A stretch of 32,961 nucleotides of DNA, taken from the NCBI GenBank assembly GCA_947463125.1, contig CANHQZ010000024.1:1-32961 (forward strand), given 5' to 3'. The notes below the pieces were generated by a model, which saw only the letters and a list, made by a program, of their open reading frames with translations, ran no database searches and was not told where the DNA came from. Of this stretch, positions 16,534-24,892 are shown one piece after another. Every line of letters begins with the position of its first letter. Positions within the stretch are counted from its first letter, which is position 1. The position numbers were made by a program, and so were the translations under genes. The DNA comes from Flavobacteriales bacterium. Lineage in GTDB: Bacteria > Bacteroidota > Bacteroidia > NS11-12g > UBA955.

Positions 16534-18420
16534 GTGGGAACCAACTACCTGTCCATCGAAAACATCTCCAAAACCTGGCATGACCGTCCCGTGCTTTCGG
16601 GCATTTCCTTTGGCATAGACAAAGGCGAAAAAGTGGCGCTGGTGGCCGGTAACGGACAGGGCAAAAGTACCTTGCTCAGCATCATCAGCGGGCAGGAAAA
16701 CCCCGATTCCGGGCAAGCCATCCTGCGCAAGGACATCACCGTGGGGTTTTTGCCCCAGGAACCCGAACTTAATCCCGCACAAAGCATTCTGGAAAATGTA
16801 TTGCTGCAACAAACCCCGGTAACCCGCGCCGTAGCCGATTATGAAAAAGCCCTGCTGCTTCAGGAAGAAAATCAGACTGACGCAGCCCTTGAGGCCTTAC
16901 AAAACGCCACCGAAACCATGAACCGCCTGGGCGCCTGGGATTATGAATACCGGGTGAAACAGATTCTCAACCAGTTAAAAATCCGCGATGTGGGACAGTC
17001 GGCGGCTTCGCTCAGCGGCGGACAGAAAAAGCGGGTGGCGCTGGCACGCATACTCATCAGCGAGCCCGATTTGCTTATCCTCGACGAACCTACCAACCAC
17101 CTGGATCTGGACATGATAGAGTGGCTGGAAGATTACCTCACCCAACGCGACATTACCCTGCTGCTGGTTACCCACGACCGCTACTTTCTGGACCGTGTTT
17201 GCGAGCGCATCATTGAGCTGGACGGCGGACAGATTTACCATTACAAAGGCAATTACAGCTATTTCGTGGAGAATAAGGCCCACCGCGAAGAAGTGGCCGC
17301 CAGCGAAGCCGAAAAAGACCGCAACCTCTTTCGGCGAGAACTGGACTGGGTGCGACGTATGCCCAAAGCCCGCACCACCAAAAGCAAAAGCCGCATTGAT
17401 TCGTTTGATGACCTGCAGGAAAAACTCAAGGGTGTAAAACGAAAAAATGAACTGAATATCACCATGCGCATGGAGCGGCTGGGCGCCAAAATCCTGGAAC
17501 TGCACCACGTGAAAAAAGCCTTTGGCGACCTGAAGATTCTGGATGATTTCAATTACATCTTCCGCCGTGGTGAAAAAGTAGGCATTGTAGGACCCAATGG
17601 CGTAGGCAAATCAACCCTGCTGAACATGATTATGGACCTGGAATCGCCCGATTCCGGCAAGATTGTGACTGGCGATACCATGGTGTTTGGATATTTTAGC
17701 CAGCAAACCTTTAAGGTGGATGACCACAAAAAAGTAATTGACGTGGTGCGCGATGTGGCCGAATGGATACCCATGGCCAACGGCCATAAACTTACTGCCT
17801 CGCAACTGCTGCTGCGGTTTGGGTTTTCGTATGACAAACAGTGGGATTTTGTATCAAAACTCTCCGGAGGCGAAAAACGGCGTCTGTTTTTGATGAGTAT
17901 TCTGATGAAAGCCCCGAATTTCCTTATCCTGGACGAACCCACCAACGACCTCGATATCGAAACCCTGGGCGTGCTGGAGCAATTTCTGCTCGATTACCAG
18001 GGCTGCGCCATTGTGGTGAGCCACGACCGCTATTTTATGGACAAAGTGGTAGATCACCTGTTTGTGTTCGAAGGCAACGGCATCATCCGCGATTTTCCCG
18101 GCAGCTACAGCGATTACCGCGAGTGGAAAGAACTGCAGGAGGAAATGCAGACTGTCCCTAAACCCGCGGAAACCACGACAGCCGAAAAAACACCCGAAGC
18201 CACCGAAAAACGCAAACTGACGTTCAAGGAAAAATTCGAACTGGAGCAACTGGAAAAAGAGCTGCCTCAGATGGAAGCCCGCAAGGCGGAAATAGAGCAG
18301 GAACTGGCCGCCAAATTTGACGACTACGAACAGATTGTAAAACTCACCGCCGAGCTGGAAAAGCTGAAATCAGACCTGGATGAAAAGGGCATGCGCTGGC
18401 TGGAACTCAGCGAAATGTAG
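16534..18420 (+). CDS. ABC-F family ATPase, Uup type
   Basis: A 628-residue soluble twin-ATPase. NBD1 has Walker A GNGQGKST (39-46), signature LSGGQ (160-164) and Walker B LLILDEPTNHLD (from 180). NBD2 has GPNGVGKST (353-361), LSGGEKRR (443-450) and LILDEPTNDLD. A charged linker at about 245-320 joins them, as in ABC-F proteins that reach toward the ribosomal P site. The C-terminal ~75 residues form a Glu/Lys-rich coiled coil (LEQLEKELPQMEARKAEIEQ), the feature of the Uup subgroup, which binds DNA or ribosomes. The role is probably in translation or ribosome maintenance. No membrane domain is present. The start codon is GTG; no in-frame ATG lies nearby. Confidence 0.93.
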   Translation: MGTNYLSIENISKTWHDRPVLSGISFGIDKGEKVALVAGNGQGKSTLLSIISGQENPDSGQAILRKDITVGFLPQEPELNPAQSILENVLLQQTPVTRAVADYEKALLLQEENQTDAALEALQNATETMNRLGAWDYEYRVKQILNQLKIRDVGQSAASLSGGQKKRVALARILISEPDLLILDEPTNHLDLDMIEWLEDYLTQRDITLLLVTHDRYFLDRVCERIIELDGGQIYHYKGNYSYFVENKAHREEVAASEAEKDRNLFRRELDWVRRMPKARTTKSKSRIDSFDDLQEKLKGVKRKNELNITMRMERLGAKILELHHVKKAFGDLKILDDFNYIFRRGEKVGIVGPNGVGKSTLLNMIMDLESPDSGKIVTGDTMVFGYFSQQTFKVDDHKKVIDVVRDVAEWIPMANGHKLTASQLLLRFGFSYDKQWDFVSKLSGGEKRRLFLMSILMKAPNFLILDEPTNDLDIETLGVLEQFLLDYQGCAIVVSHDRYFMDKVVDHLFVFEGNGIIRDFPGSYSDYREWKELQEEMQTVPKPAETTTAEKTPEATEKRKLTFKEKFELEQLEKELPQMEARKAEIEQELAAKFDDYEQIVKLTAELEKLKSDLDEKGMRWLELSEM

Positions 18421-18486
18421 AGCGTGGCAAAATGCCGTTTTGCTCAATTTTCCGCTGAACAGTGTACCCATGTGAATAACATCCCT

Positions 18487-18518
18487 TTGCGCCTGCTGCT
18501 TTTCCTTGCCTAACTTTG
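18487..18518 (+). promoter_or_regulatory. Promoter TTG-N21-TAACTTTG for fabD
   Basis: TTG at 18487-18489 and TAACTTTG at 18511-18518 are 21 nt apart. The box ends only 4 nt before ATG 18523, the same distance as in the SRP RNA gene between box and RNA end. A leaderless mRNA is therefore expected. Confidence 0.7.
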
Positions 18519-18522
18519 CCCC

Positions 18523-19404
18523 ATGGCTAAACACGCTTATGTATTTCCCGGCCAGGGCAGCCAGTTCGTGGGCATGGGAAAAGACCTCTACGACAATTCC
18601 CCGGAGGCAAAGGCCCTGTTTGAACAGGCCAACGATATTCTCGGTTTTCGCATCACCGACCTCATGTTTGCAGGCACCGATGAAGACCTGAAACAAACCC
18701 GGGTAACCCAGCCCGCCATATTCCTGCACAGCGTCATCCGTGCGCGCATGCTTGACAATTTCCACCCCGATATGGTGGCGGGCCACTCCCTCGGCGAATT
18801 CAGCGCGCTGGTGGCCAATGGCACCCTTTCCTTTGAAGACGGCCTTAAACTTGTTTACCAGCGGGCCATGGCCATGCAGGAAGCCTGCGAGCTGCAGCCT
18901 TCAACCATGGCGGCTGTGCTGGCGCTGGAAGACCACAAAGTGGAGGGAATATGCGCCGGTATTAACGGTGTGGTGGTACCTGCCAACTACAACTGTCCGG
19001 GGCAGCTGGTGATTTCAGGCAGTGTGGAAGCCGTGAATGAAGCCTGTGAAGCCCTGAAAGCCGCCGGCGCAAAGCGTGCGCTGGTGCTGCCTGTGGGTGG
19101 TGCTTTTCACAGCCCGCTGATGGAACCCGCGCGTGAGAAACTGGCCAAAGCCATTGAAAATACACCATTCGCCGAACCTTCATGTCCTGTCTATCAGAAC
19201 GTAACCGCCTCGGCCGTTACCGATAAGGAAAGCATCCGTAAAAACCTGGTGGCACAGCTCACTGCGCCCGTTAAATGGACCCAAAGCGTACAAGCCATGT
19301 GGGCCGATGGCGCCACCCTGTTCACCGAAGTGGGACCGGGCAAGGTATTGCAGGGTCTCGTTAAAAAGATCGCCCCCGAAGCGGAAACAGAAGGTTTTCA
19401 GTAA
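18523..19404 (+). CDS. fabD: Malonyl-CoA:ACP transacylase
   Basis: A 293-residue cytoplasmic enzyme that loads malonyl groups onto acyl carrier protein for fatty-acid synthesis. It opens with the family signature YVFPGQGSQFVGMGKDL. The catalytic Ser89 lies in GHSLGEFSAL, Arg114 in YQRAMAM contacts the malonyl carboxylate, and His196 in GGAFHSPLM completes the site. TEVGPGKVLQGLVKKI marks the C-terminus. The length is slightly below the ~310 residues of E. coli FabD. No other fab gene is adjacent, so it stands as a single transcription unit converging on the T9SS substrate gene with 3 bp between the stops. Confidence 0.96.
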   Translation: MAKHAYVFPGQGSQFVGMGKDLYDNSPEAKALFEQANDILGFRITDLMFAGTDEDLKQTRVTQPAIFLHSVIRARMLDNFHPDMVAGHSLGEFSALVANGTLSFEDGLKLVYQRAMAMQEACELQPSTMAAVLALEDHKVEGICAGINGVVVPANYNCPGQLVISGSVEAVNEACEALKAAGAKRALVLPVGGAFHSPLMEPAREKLAKAIENTPFAEPSCPVYQNVTASAVTDKESIRKNLVAQLTAPVKWTQSVQAMWADGATLFTEVGPGKVLQGLVKKIAPEAETEGFQ

Positions 19405-19407
19405 GAT

Positions 19408-22398
19408 TTATCGGATCAGGTTCACCGAACCGCTGATGACCTTGTCTTTCTTGCCATCTTTGCCTTTCAGCATAATCTGGTAAAAGTACGTTCCTTCGGG
19501 AAGCCATACTTTGTTGTTGTCTACCGTGCCATCCCAGCAGGCCTCCAGGTTGTCGCTGTAGTAAATCCGTTCTCCCCAGCGGTTGAAAATCTTAAGGCTG
19601 CCCGTGTTGCAGTTTTTATTCAGGCCCACCACCTTATAGCAGTCATTTTTGCCATCCTGATTGGGCGTGAATACATTCGCCAGGCGAATATCCTGCAGGC
19701 TGTCGGCATTGATGGAAATACGTTTTTCCAGCGTGTCCTTGCAGCCCGAGATGGGGTGCGTAAGATAGACCTTCAAACGGTAAATTCCGGGACCGTACTT
19801 GTGGGTAACCTCCAGTCCGTTGGTATTGGTGCTGTCGCCAAAATCCCAGTACGGATTGCCGATGCCCTGTCCTTCAACCCTGAATTTCCATTCGGAAGAA
19901 CATGGCTCTGATTCCGTCAAAAGCAATGCCAGTGGGGTTTCCAGTACTTCCACATCCAGTTGAAAACTATCCAGTTTATTGCAGGATGAGGAATCTGTCA
20001 TTTTCAGTTTAACAGTGTATTTGCCGGGCTTGGAATAGGTATGCCTTGGATTGAGCACCGTATCGGTTTTGCCGTCACCAAAATCCCACAAATAGCGTGC
20101 GCGAAAACCGGGAGTGACTACGTTGAACTGAATGGAATTGGGCATACACACCGGGTTGGGTGTGGCTGTAAATGGTGAAGTGATGGCATAGGAAACCCTG
20201 AACTCCAGCTTAAAACTCGCATTGCTGCAACGGTAGCTTACATTCGTGGGAAAGGCAGAACCTGAGGTAGTAGGAAAGTCATTCAGACCGGGCGGATTGT
20301 TAGGACAACTTGCACATACCGATTGGTAAATCACGCCGCGCTTGTCAAAGCGGCTGGTACCGCCATCCACGTGGTCTTCGCTCTGGTTTCCGCCAAAATA
20401 AGTGGCATACAGCACATTGGTGGCGTCTTTGCTCAGGGCAATCAAATAAAAATCCGCGTCGTCCGTAGTCTTTTGAATGGCATCGGTCGTCACGGGCAAA
20501 CCGGCAGTGGTTCCCGCATTCCCAACACCCACATTGCTTCCCCAGCCGCTGAAGTAGATGTTATAGCACTTATCTACCATAAACGCGCAGGGACTTAACT
20601 CAGGTGTACCGCTGCGGTTACCAAAGGTAGTAACCCATTTCTGGGTGCTTAAATCATTGCTGAGTTTACCGATAAACTGGGTTGTATTGTCTTTGCCATA
20701 GGTGCCAGGACTTCGTGTTATTCTGCCCTCTGTTTGTCCGTTGATGTAGATATTTTGTTCGGGGTCGTAATCCAGAAAATAAATCTGCTCATAGGCCAGG
20801 GTGCCCCAGAATGTGCTCCGCAGGACAGAACCCGTATCCGGATTCATTTTCACCACAAAACCATCGGCACCACCGCCCTGATAGGTTGTTTCGTACGTGT
20901 TTCCCACTATTGGAAAACCACTGCTCACGGTTCCACCACCCACAAACAGGTTGGCGCTGTCGTCCAGTTTCACGGAATAAGCCGCATCATCACTGGTTCC
21001 ACCCAGATAGGTGCTCCAGCGCAAGGCGCTCAAATTTCCGTTCAGCGAAAACACCACTGCGTCCAGTCCGCCTTTCGCCGTTCTGTAAGCGGCACGCTGA
21101 ACAGGAAAATTGTTGGAGCGGGTGCAGGTAGCCGCGAAAATGTTGCCCCGCCCGTCGGCCAGCACATCACCCCTGAAGTCGTCGGCATAATTGTAATGCA
21201 ACGCGCCGGTATTGATGCCGTCATTGTCGGAACCTCCCAGAAATGTGCTCCCCATAAGAGTTGTGCCATCGCTGCTGATCTTGGCGACATACAAATCGTG
21301 GTTTCCGTTATGGGTTTTATCAAACGCGCCCCCCGAAACAGGGAAATCTGTAGACAGTGTGGTTCCCAGCACCAGCAGGTTGTTTTTTTCATCAATACAC
21401 AGACTGTGAGGGTATTCATTGCTACTGCCACCCAGATAGGTTGCATAAACCAGGCTGCTGCCATCGGGTTTGTATTTTGAAATGGCCACATCACAAGGCA
21501 AAAAAACAGGCGCCGCTGCCGGGCCGCTGCCGCCATATATAGTCTGGAAAGCGCCTGAAGTCACGGGATAATCACCCTGATCTGTGTCTACAATACCACC
21601 GGCATAGAGATGCCCTGTGGAATCGTAGGTGGCGGTAAAACCAAAGTTATCGCCGCGCGAACCGGAATACGTGCTGAAAACCAGCACCGGATCTATGATG
21701 AGGGGTTTACTTTTATTATAGATGCCTGTTAAAAATGACAATGTATTTTCCTGCTGTCGAAACCCACATTCCACCGGGTTTTCTCCTTGAAATGCCAGTG
21801 GTTTTTTTAACGTAAAATTGCCTACGGATGTTTCACAGACTGCAGCATTGTCTACCAGTGAAATACGGTTCTGGCCTTGCAGTTCCATCCGAATCAAAGA
21901 GGCGTCGGCACCGGGATTCAGCAGCCAGTCAAATTCAATTTCTTCGCCGCGGGAATACACCATGAAATCGATGCCCGGATACACGTTTTTAAGCTTGATA
22001 CGATTGACAGGGTATATCTCAGTGCGCCATTTTTCGGGATTTTTACCCAAATAATAATTTTCATAATACGCAGCTTCGCCGCTTTGTTCGGTGGTGATTG
22101 TTCCGGCTGCATTGCAACCTGCAAAACGAACCTTTAAAACATGCCCGCGGAGTGCAAACTGCGTGTCTTTGCCACGGTAATGAAAAGCCTTGTGTACATT
22201 GGGCAGATCTTCTTTGTGCAGCATCTTAATGCTGAATCCGTTTTTCTCAATAAAAATGGCTCCGCCCTTAAAAACAGCCTTGGCTACTATCGGCTCATCC
22301 CATTGTCCTTCATTGGGGGTAAAATACAGCGATGACTGCGATTGCAGTGAAATTGCGGAAAGCAAAAACCAGATTGATATGAAAAAGCGCGATTGCAC
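19408..22398 (-). CDS. Giant secreted T9SS substrate: SBBP-type repeats, PKD domains, type B (gliding-associated) C-terminal domain
   Basis: About 996 residues. The signal peptide (SRFFISIWFLLSAISLQSQ) is followed by an N-terminal domain opening LYFTPNEGQWDEPI, typical of the module that precedes SBBP repeats. Repeated beta-propeller-like units follow at about 230-700 (YATYLGGSSNEYPHSL, STFLGGSDNDG, STYLGGTSDDAAYSV, YATYFGGNQSEDH). Two PKD domains come next (YLWDFGDGKTD, PYWDFGDSTNT). The end is a CHU_C/T9SS type B sorting domain (NVFTPNQDGKNDCYKV, FNRWGERIYYSD, WLPEGTYFYQI). It is exported by the type IX system and held at or released from the cell surface, perhaps as an adhesin. The frame extends to TTG 22407, but that codon is part of the promoter box; GTG 22398 is the better start. 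Confidence 0.9.
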   Translation of the reverse strand: MQSRFFISIWFLLSAISLQSQSSLYFTPNEGQWDEPIVAKAVFKGGAIFIEKNGFSIKMLHKEDLPNVHKAFHYRGKDTQFALRGHVLKVRFAGCNAAGTITTEQSGEAAYYENYYLGKNPEKWRTEIYPVNRIKLKNVYPGIDFMVYSRGEEIEFDWLLNPGADASLIRMELQGQNRISLVDNAAVCETSVGNFTLKKPLAFQGENPVECGFRQQENTLSFLTGIYNKSKPLIIDPVLVFSTYSGSRGDNFGFTATYDSTGHLYAGGIVDTDQGDYPVTSGAFQTIYGGSGPAAAPVFLPCDVAISKYKPDGSSLVYATYLGGSSNEYPHSLCIDEKNNLLVLGTTLSTDFPVSGGAFDKTHNGNHDLYVAKISSDGTTLMGSTFLGGSDNDGINTGALHYNYADDFRGDVLADGRGNIFAATCTRSNNFPVQRAAYRTAKGGLDAVVFSLNGNLSALRWSTYLGGTSDDAAYSVKLDDSANLFVGGGTVSSGFPIVGNTYETTYQGGGADGFVVKMNPDTGSVLRSTFWGTLAYEQIYFLDYDPEQNIYINGQTEGRITRSPGTYGKDNTTQFIGKLSNDLSTQKWVTTFGNRSGTPELSPCAFMVDKCYNIYFSGWGSNVGVGNAGTTAGLPVTTDAIQKTTDDADFYLIALSKDATNVLYATYFGGNQSEDHVDGGTSRFDKRGVIYQSVCASCPNNPPGLNDFPTTSGSAFPTNVSYRCSNASFKLEFRVSYAITSPFTATPNPVCMPNSIQFNVVTPGFRARYLWDFGDGKTDTVLNPRHTYSKPGKYTVKLKMTDSSSCNKLDSFQLDVEVLETPLALLLTESEPCSSEWKFRVEGQGIGNPYWDFGDSTNTNGLEVTHKYGPGIYRLKVYLTHPISGCKDTLEKRISINADSLQDIRLANVFTPNQDGKNDCYKVVGLNKNCNTGSLKIFNRWGERIYYSDNLEACWDGTVDNNKVWLPEGTYFYQIMLKGKDGKKDKVISGSVNLIR

Positions 22399-22404
22399 GC
22401 AATA

Positions 22405-22412
22405 CAAAGATA
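22405..22412 (-). promoter_or_regulatory. -7 promoter box TATCTTTG for the T9SS substrate gene
   Basis: Perfect TAnnTTTG on the minus strand, ending 6 nt before GTG 22398. The upstream TTG at 22405-22407 is the last three bases of the box, so it is unlikely to be the start codon. Confidence 0.6.
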
Positions 22413-22565
22413 AAGATTAGACGCCGCGCCCACATCAGGTGTTGTCTTTGCACGGTAAAAAAATGGGATGATGAAATTGACTCGGGCTTGTCAATCTCGC
22501 CCTGCCGCATGCCATGCGCAAAGACAAACCAATGGGAAATGGGAAAAGTTGTCAAATCGCCAATC

Positions 22566-22649
22566 AATCCCGGAGGGATTACATATCCCTAACCCGGCGC
22601 TGCCGCGCCGGGTGGCGCACAAAGGAGCCCGCGACCCCGGAGGGGTCGC
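22566..22649. repeat. Compound palindromic element: three adjacent hairpins, two with GGA loops
   Basis: Hairpin 1: AATCCC-GGA-GGGATT (22566-22580). Hairpin 2: ACCCGGCGC-TGCC-GCGCCGGGT (22592-22613), a perfect 9-bp stem. Hairpin 3: GCGACCCC-GGA-GGGGTCGC (22631-22649), a perfect 8-bp stem. Hairpins 1 and 3 share the CCC-GGA-GGG core. They lie in a 340-bp gap between two minus-strand genes. They resemble dispersed REP-like intergenic palindromes; a terminator role after fecR is possible, but no T-run follows. Confidence 0.7.
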
Positions 22650-22738
22650 ATAAACGGGTATGATAATATCCCGGGTCAAGGCCATGCTTCTATAGGCTCA
22701 GCATGATACATGGGCCAAGCACGAAAAAACGAATGGTA

Positions 22739-23590
22739 TTACTCCAGCGTCATCTTCAATCCCAACGCCGTATTGAGCGTGTTCAGGATTGCCTGAGGTC
22801 TTGTGCCCTGCTCAAAACTGCCGGTAAATACGCGGTCTTTATCTTCGGCATTTTGCCATACCAACCCTTTACCGTAGCGGTTTTTCAGCACCTGCGATAT
22901 TTCCACGAGCGGTGCGCTGTTAAAAATCAATTTTCCGTCATTCCACCTGCAGGCAGCGTCTGCCATGCCGCTGTACAATTTTCCGTCTTTCAACCGGGCC
23001 ATCATGTTTCGGTTAAGGGTGGTGCGCTGCCCGTCCGCATCTACCTGCACACGGCCATGAGATACTTCCACGGCAGGCATTTCAGCCGGATAATCCGTTA
23101 CATTGAAACCCGTGCCCAGCACAGTTACATTCACATGCGCGCTTTGAACGACAAACGGCAGCAATTCATTTCTCTTTACCTCGAAATGGGCCTGACCCGA
23201 CAAGGTAAGATGCCTGTTGTGATGATTAAACTCAGCATCGTAAGCCAGGCGGCTGTTGCTGTTCAGGGTTACTTCCGATCCATCGGGCAGGGGCAGAATT
23301 TTCACTTCGCCCGGACCGGTAGTGGCAACCAGCGGCTCCACATGGCCTCCGGCAATATTTGAGTAAATAACGGCCGCAAAACCGACAACCAGCGCCACGG
23401 TGGCCGCAGCCAGAAACCATTTGCGGGTAAGCAGAGGTCTGTGGGTTACACGCAGATTGCGGCTGTTGATTTTTTCTTGCAGCATTTCCCACTGCTCAGC
23501 ATTTTGCGCAGCCTGAGGATAGGAGTAGCCGGAGGCAAGATCCCAAACCTCTTTGTATTCTTCAGAAACCGGATTTTTATGCTCTCCCAT
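22739..23590 (-). CDS. FecR family anti-sigma factor with DUF4974-type C-terminus
   Basis: A 283-residue membrane-anchored anti-sigma regulator. A cytoplasmic N-terminus of about 57 residues (EYKEVWDLASGYSYP) precedes one transmembrane helix (KWFLAAATVALVVGFAAVIY, about 58-78). The periplasmic FecR domain follows (LPDGSEVTLNSNSRLAYDAE, LSGQAHFEVKR, VLGTGFNVTDYP). The C-terminal ~70 residues match DUF4974 (FNSAPLVEISQVLKNRYGKG, ILNTLNTALGLKMTLE). Such proteins relay signals from an outer membrane TonB receptor to an ECF sigma factor. Here neither a sigma factor nor a receptor gene is adjacent. The N-terminal domain is shorter than usual and the expected missing piece lies in the 59-residue ORF just upstream. 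ATG 23590 was chosen over TTG 23617, which overlaps that ORF. Confidence 0.87.
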   Translation of the reverse strand: MGEHKNPVSEEYKEVWDLASGYSYPQAAQNAEQWEMLQEKINSRNLRVTHRPLLTRKWFLAAATVALVVGFAAVIYSNIAGGHVEPLVATTGPGEVKILPLPDGSEVTLNSNSRLAYDAEFNHHNRHLTLSGQAHFEVKRNELLPFVVQSAHVNVTVLGTGFNVTDYPAEMPAVEVSHGRVQVDADGQRTTLNRNMMARLKDGKLYSGMADAACRWNDGKLIFNSAPLVEISQVLKNRYGKGLVWQNAEDKDRVFTGSFEQGTRPQAILNTLNTALGLKMTLE

Positions 23591-23591
23591 C

Positions 23592-23771
23592 TTACACCGT
23601 AACCCTTCCTGCAGCATTAACCAGCGCGTCTACCTGTTGCTTAATAATAGCAACGGTCACGTTATACTGGGGATTTTTCTTCAACCAGTCTTCCAGATGC
23701 TTTATTTCTTCGCGGGACATCAGTCCGGCGGCATACTTGGTTATCAGGTTGGATTCAAGTTGTTCCTTCAT
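23592..23771 (-). CDS. 59-residue protein resembling the N-terminal anti-sigma segment of FecR
   Basis: The minus strand from ATG 23771 to TAA 23592 encodes MKEQLESNLITKYAAGLMSR and continues with EEIKHLEDWLKKNPQYN, then a short helical tail to GRVTV. The pattern (L)I.KY..G..S.EE...LE.WL..NP is what FecR proteins of Bacteroidota usually carry at their own N-terminus. The stop is one base from the fecR ATG (TAAGATG), so translation is probably coupled. It is either a separate sigma-binding subunit or the front half of a fecR split by a frameshift. No TAnnTTTG box was seen in the 65-bp gap upstream, so it may be transcribed with the dehydrogenase gene. Confidence 0.7.
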   Translation of the reverse strand: MKEQLESNLITKYAAGLMSREEIKHLEDWLKKNPQYNVTVAIIKQQVDALVNAAGRVTV

Positions 23772-23836
23772 GCCTTATTTGTGACCTTAAATACCACAAA
23801 AGGCAATCCTACCCCCAAAAGAAATCAAAAATATTT

Positions 23837-24892
23837 TTATCCCCTGGGATACGTGTCTTCCAAAATGTCTTTTTTGCTTTCCGGATAGGTGTTTGCGGTG
23901 TAAATACGCTCGATTATTTCAACCACTTTCAGCCCCTCGAGCGCATTGGTGGTAGGTGCAACATTGCGGTTGATGGTATCCACCACGTTCTCTATCACAA
24001 AATTGTGGTTGGCCGCGCTGCCCTTGTAAGGACCGTAATCGTTGGCAGGATTGGCAGGAGGCAGTTCGGGCATGGTGTAATCCTTGATGTGGCAGTATTC
24101 CACCTCGTTCATATATTGCCCGCCAATTTTCACGGTGCCGTTTTCGGCAATAATGGTGATCGAGCTTTCAAAGTTTTTATCCCAAACACTGGTAGAGTAG
24201 TTGATGCAACCCATTCCGCCATTCAGAAAACGGAATTGTATCATACCAGAATCCTCAAATTCGGTGTTGGTTTTGTGGGTGAAATCCTCAAACTGGGCGC
24301 GGATATCGGTAATATCGCCAAACAGCCAGTACATGATATCAATAAAGTGCGAAAACTGCGTGAACAGGGTTCCTCCGTCCAATACCTGAAGGCCTTTCCA
24401 GTTGCCGGCTTTGTAGTAACGGTCATCGCGGTTCCAGTAGCAGTTTACCTGCACCATGAAGATTTTGCCCAGTTTACCGCTGTCCAGCAAATCCTTAATC
24501 CACACCGATGGCGGCGAGTAGCGGTTCTGCATTACACAAAAAACCAGTTTGTGATGCGCCATGGCATTGTACACCACCTGTTCGCATTCAGCCTTGCTGA
24601 GTGCCATGGGTTTTTCAATAACCACATTTTTATTGGCTTTCAGGGCAGCCACGGCGTGCTGTCCGTGCAATCCGTTGGGGGTAGCAATGTTCAGCACATC
24701 AAAATCGGGGCCTTCTGCAAGCAGGCTTTGCAGCGAGCCAAAAAAAGGAACTCCGAAGCTCTCAATGCCCAGGTCATTTTTGGGTCTGATATCGGCCAGG
24801 GCCACCAGTTCCGCATCCGGATTGCGCACAATCATTTCGGCATGGCGTTTTCCGATGTGTCCGGTGCCAAGTACTGCAAATTTTACTTTCAT
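23837..24892 (-). CDS. Gfo/Idh/MocA family sugar-nucleotide dehydrogenase (WlbA/WbpB-like)
   Basis: A 351-residue NAD-dependent oxidoreductase. The Rossmann motif is MKVKFAVLGTGHIGKRHAEM; later landmarks are ADIRPKND, NIATPNGLHGQHAVAAL and VVIEKPMALS, with the EKP motif that holds the catalytic Lys. QNRYSPP, CYWNRDDRYY and DGGTLFTQFSHFID resemble the WlbA/WbpB branch, which oxidises C3 of UDP-GlcNAc-type sugars on the way to 2,3-diamino sugars for surface polysaccharides. The sugar is inferred, not proven. The start at ATG 24892 overlaps the stop of the ABC exporter by 4 nt (ATGA), so the two are translationally coupled; the frame begins at 24943 but those 17 residues would lie inside the exporter gene. 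Confidence 0.88.
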   Translation of the reverse strand: MKVKFAVLGTGHIGKRHAEMIVRNPDAELVALADIRPKNDLGIESFGVPFFGSLQSLLAEGPDFDVLNIATPNGLHGQHAVAALKANKNVVIEKPMALSKAECEQVVYNAMAHHKLVFCVMQNRYSPPSVWIKDLLDSGKLGKIFMVQVNCYWNRDDRYYKAGNWKGLQVLDGGTLFTQFSHFIDIMYWLFGDITDIRAQFEDFTHKTNTEFEDSGMIQFRFLNGGMGCINYSTSVWDKNFESSITIIAENGTVKIGGQYMNEVEYCHIKDYTMPELPPANPANDYGPYKGSAANHNFVIENVVDTINRNVAPTTNALEGLKVVEIIERIYTANTYPESKKDILEDTYPRG

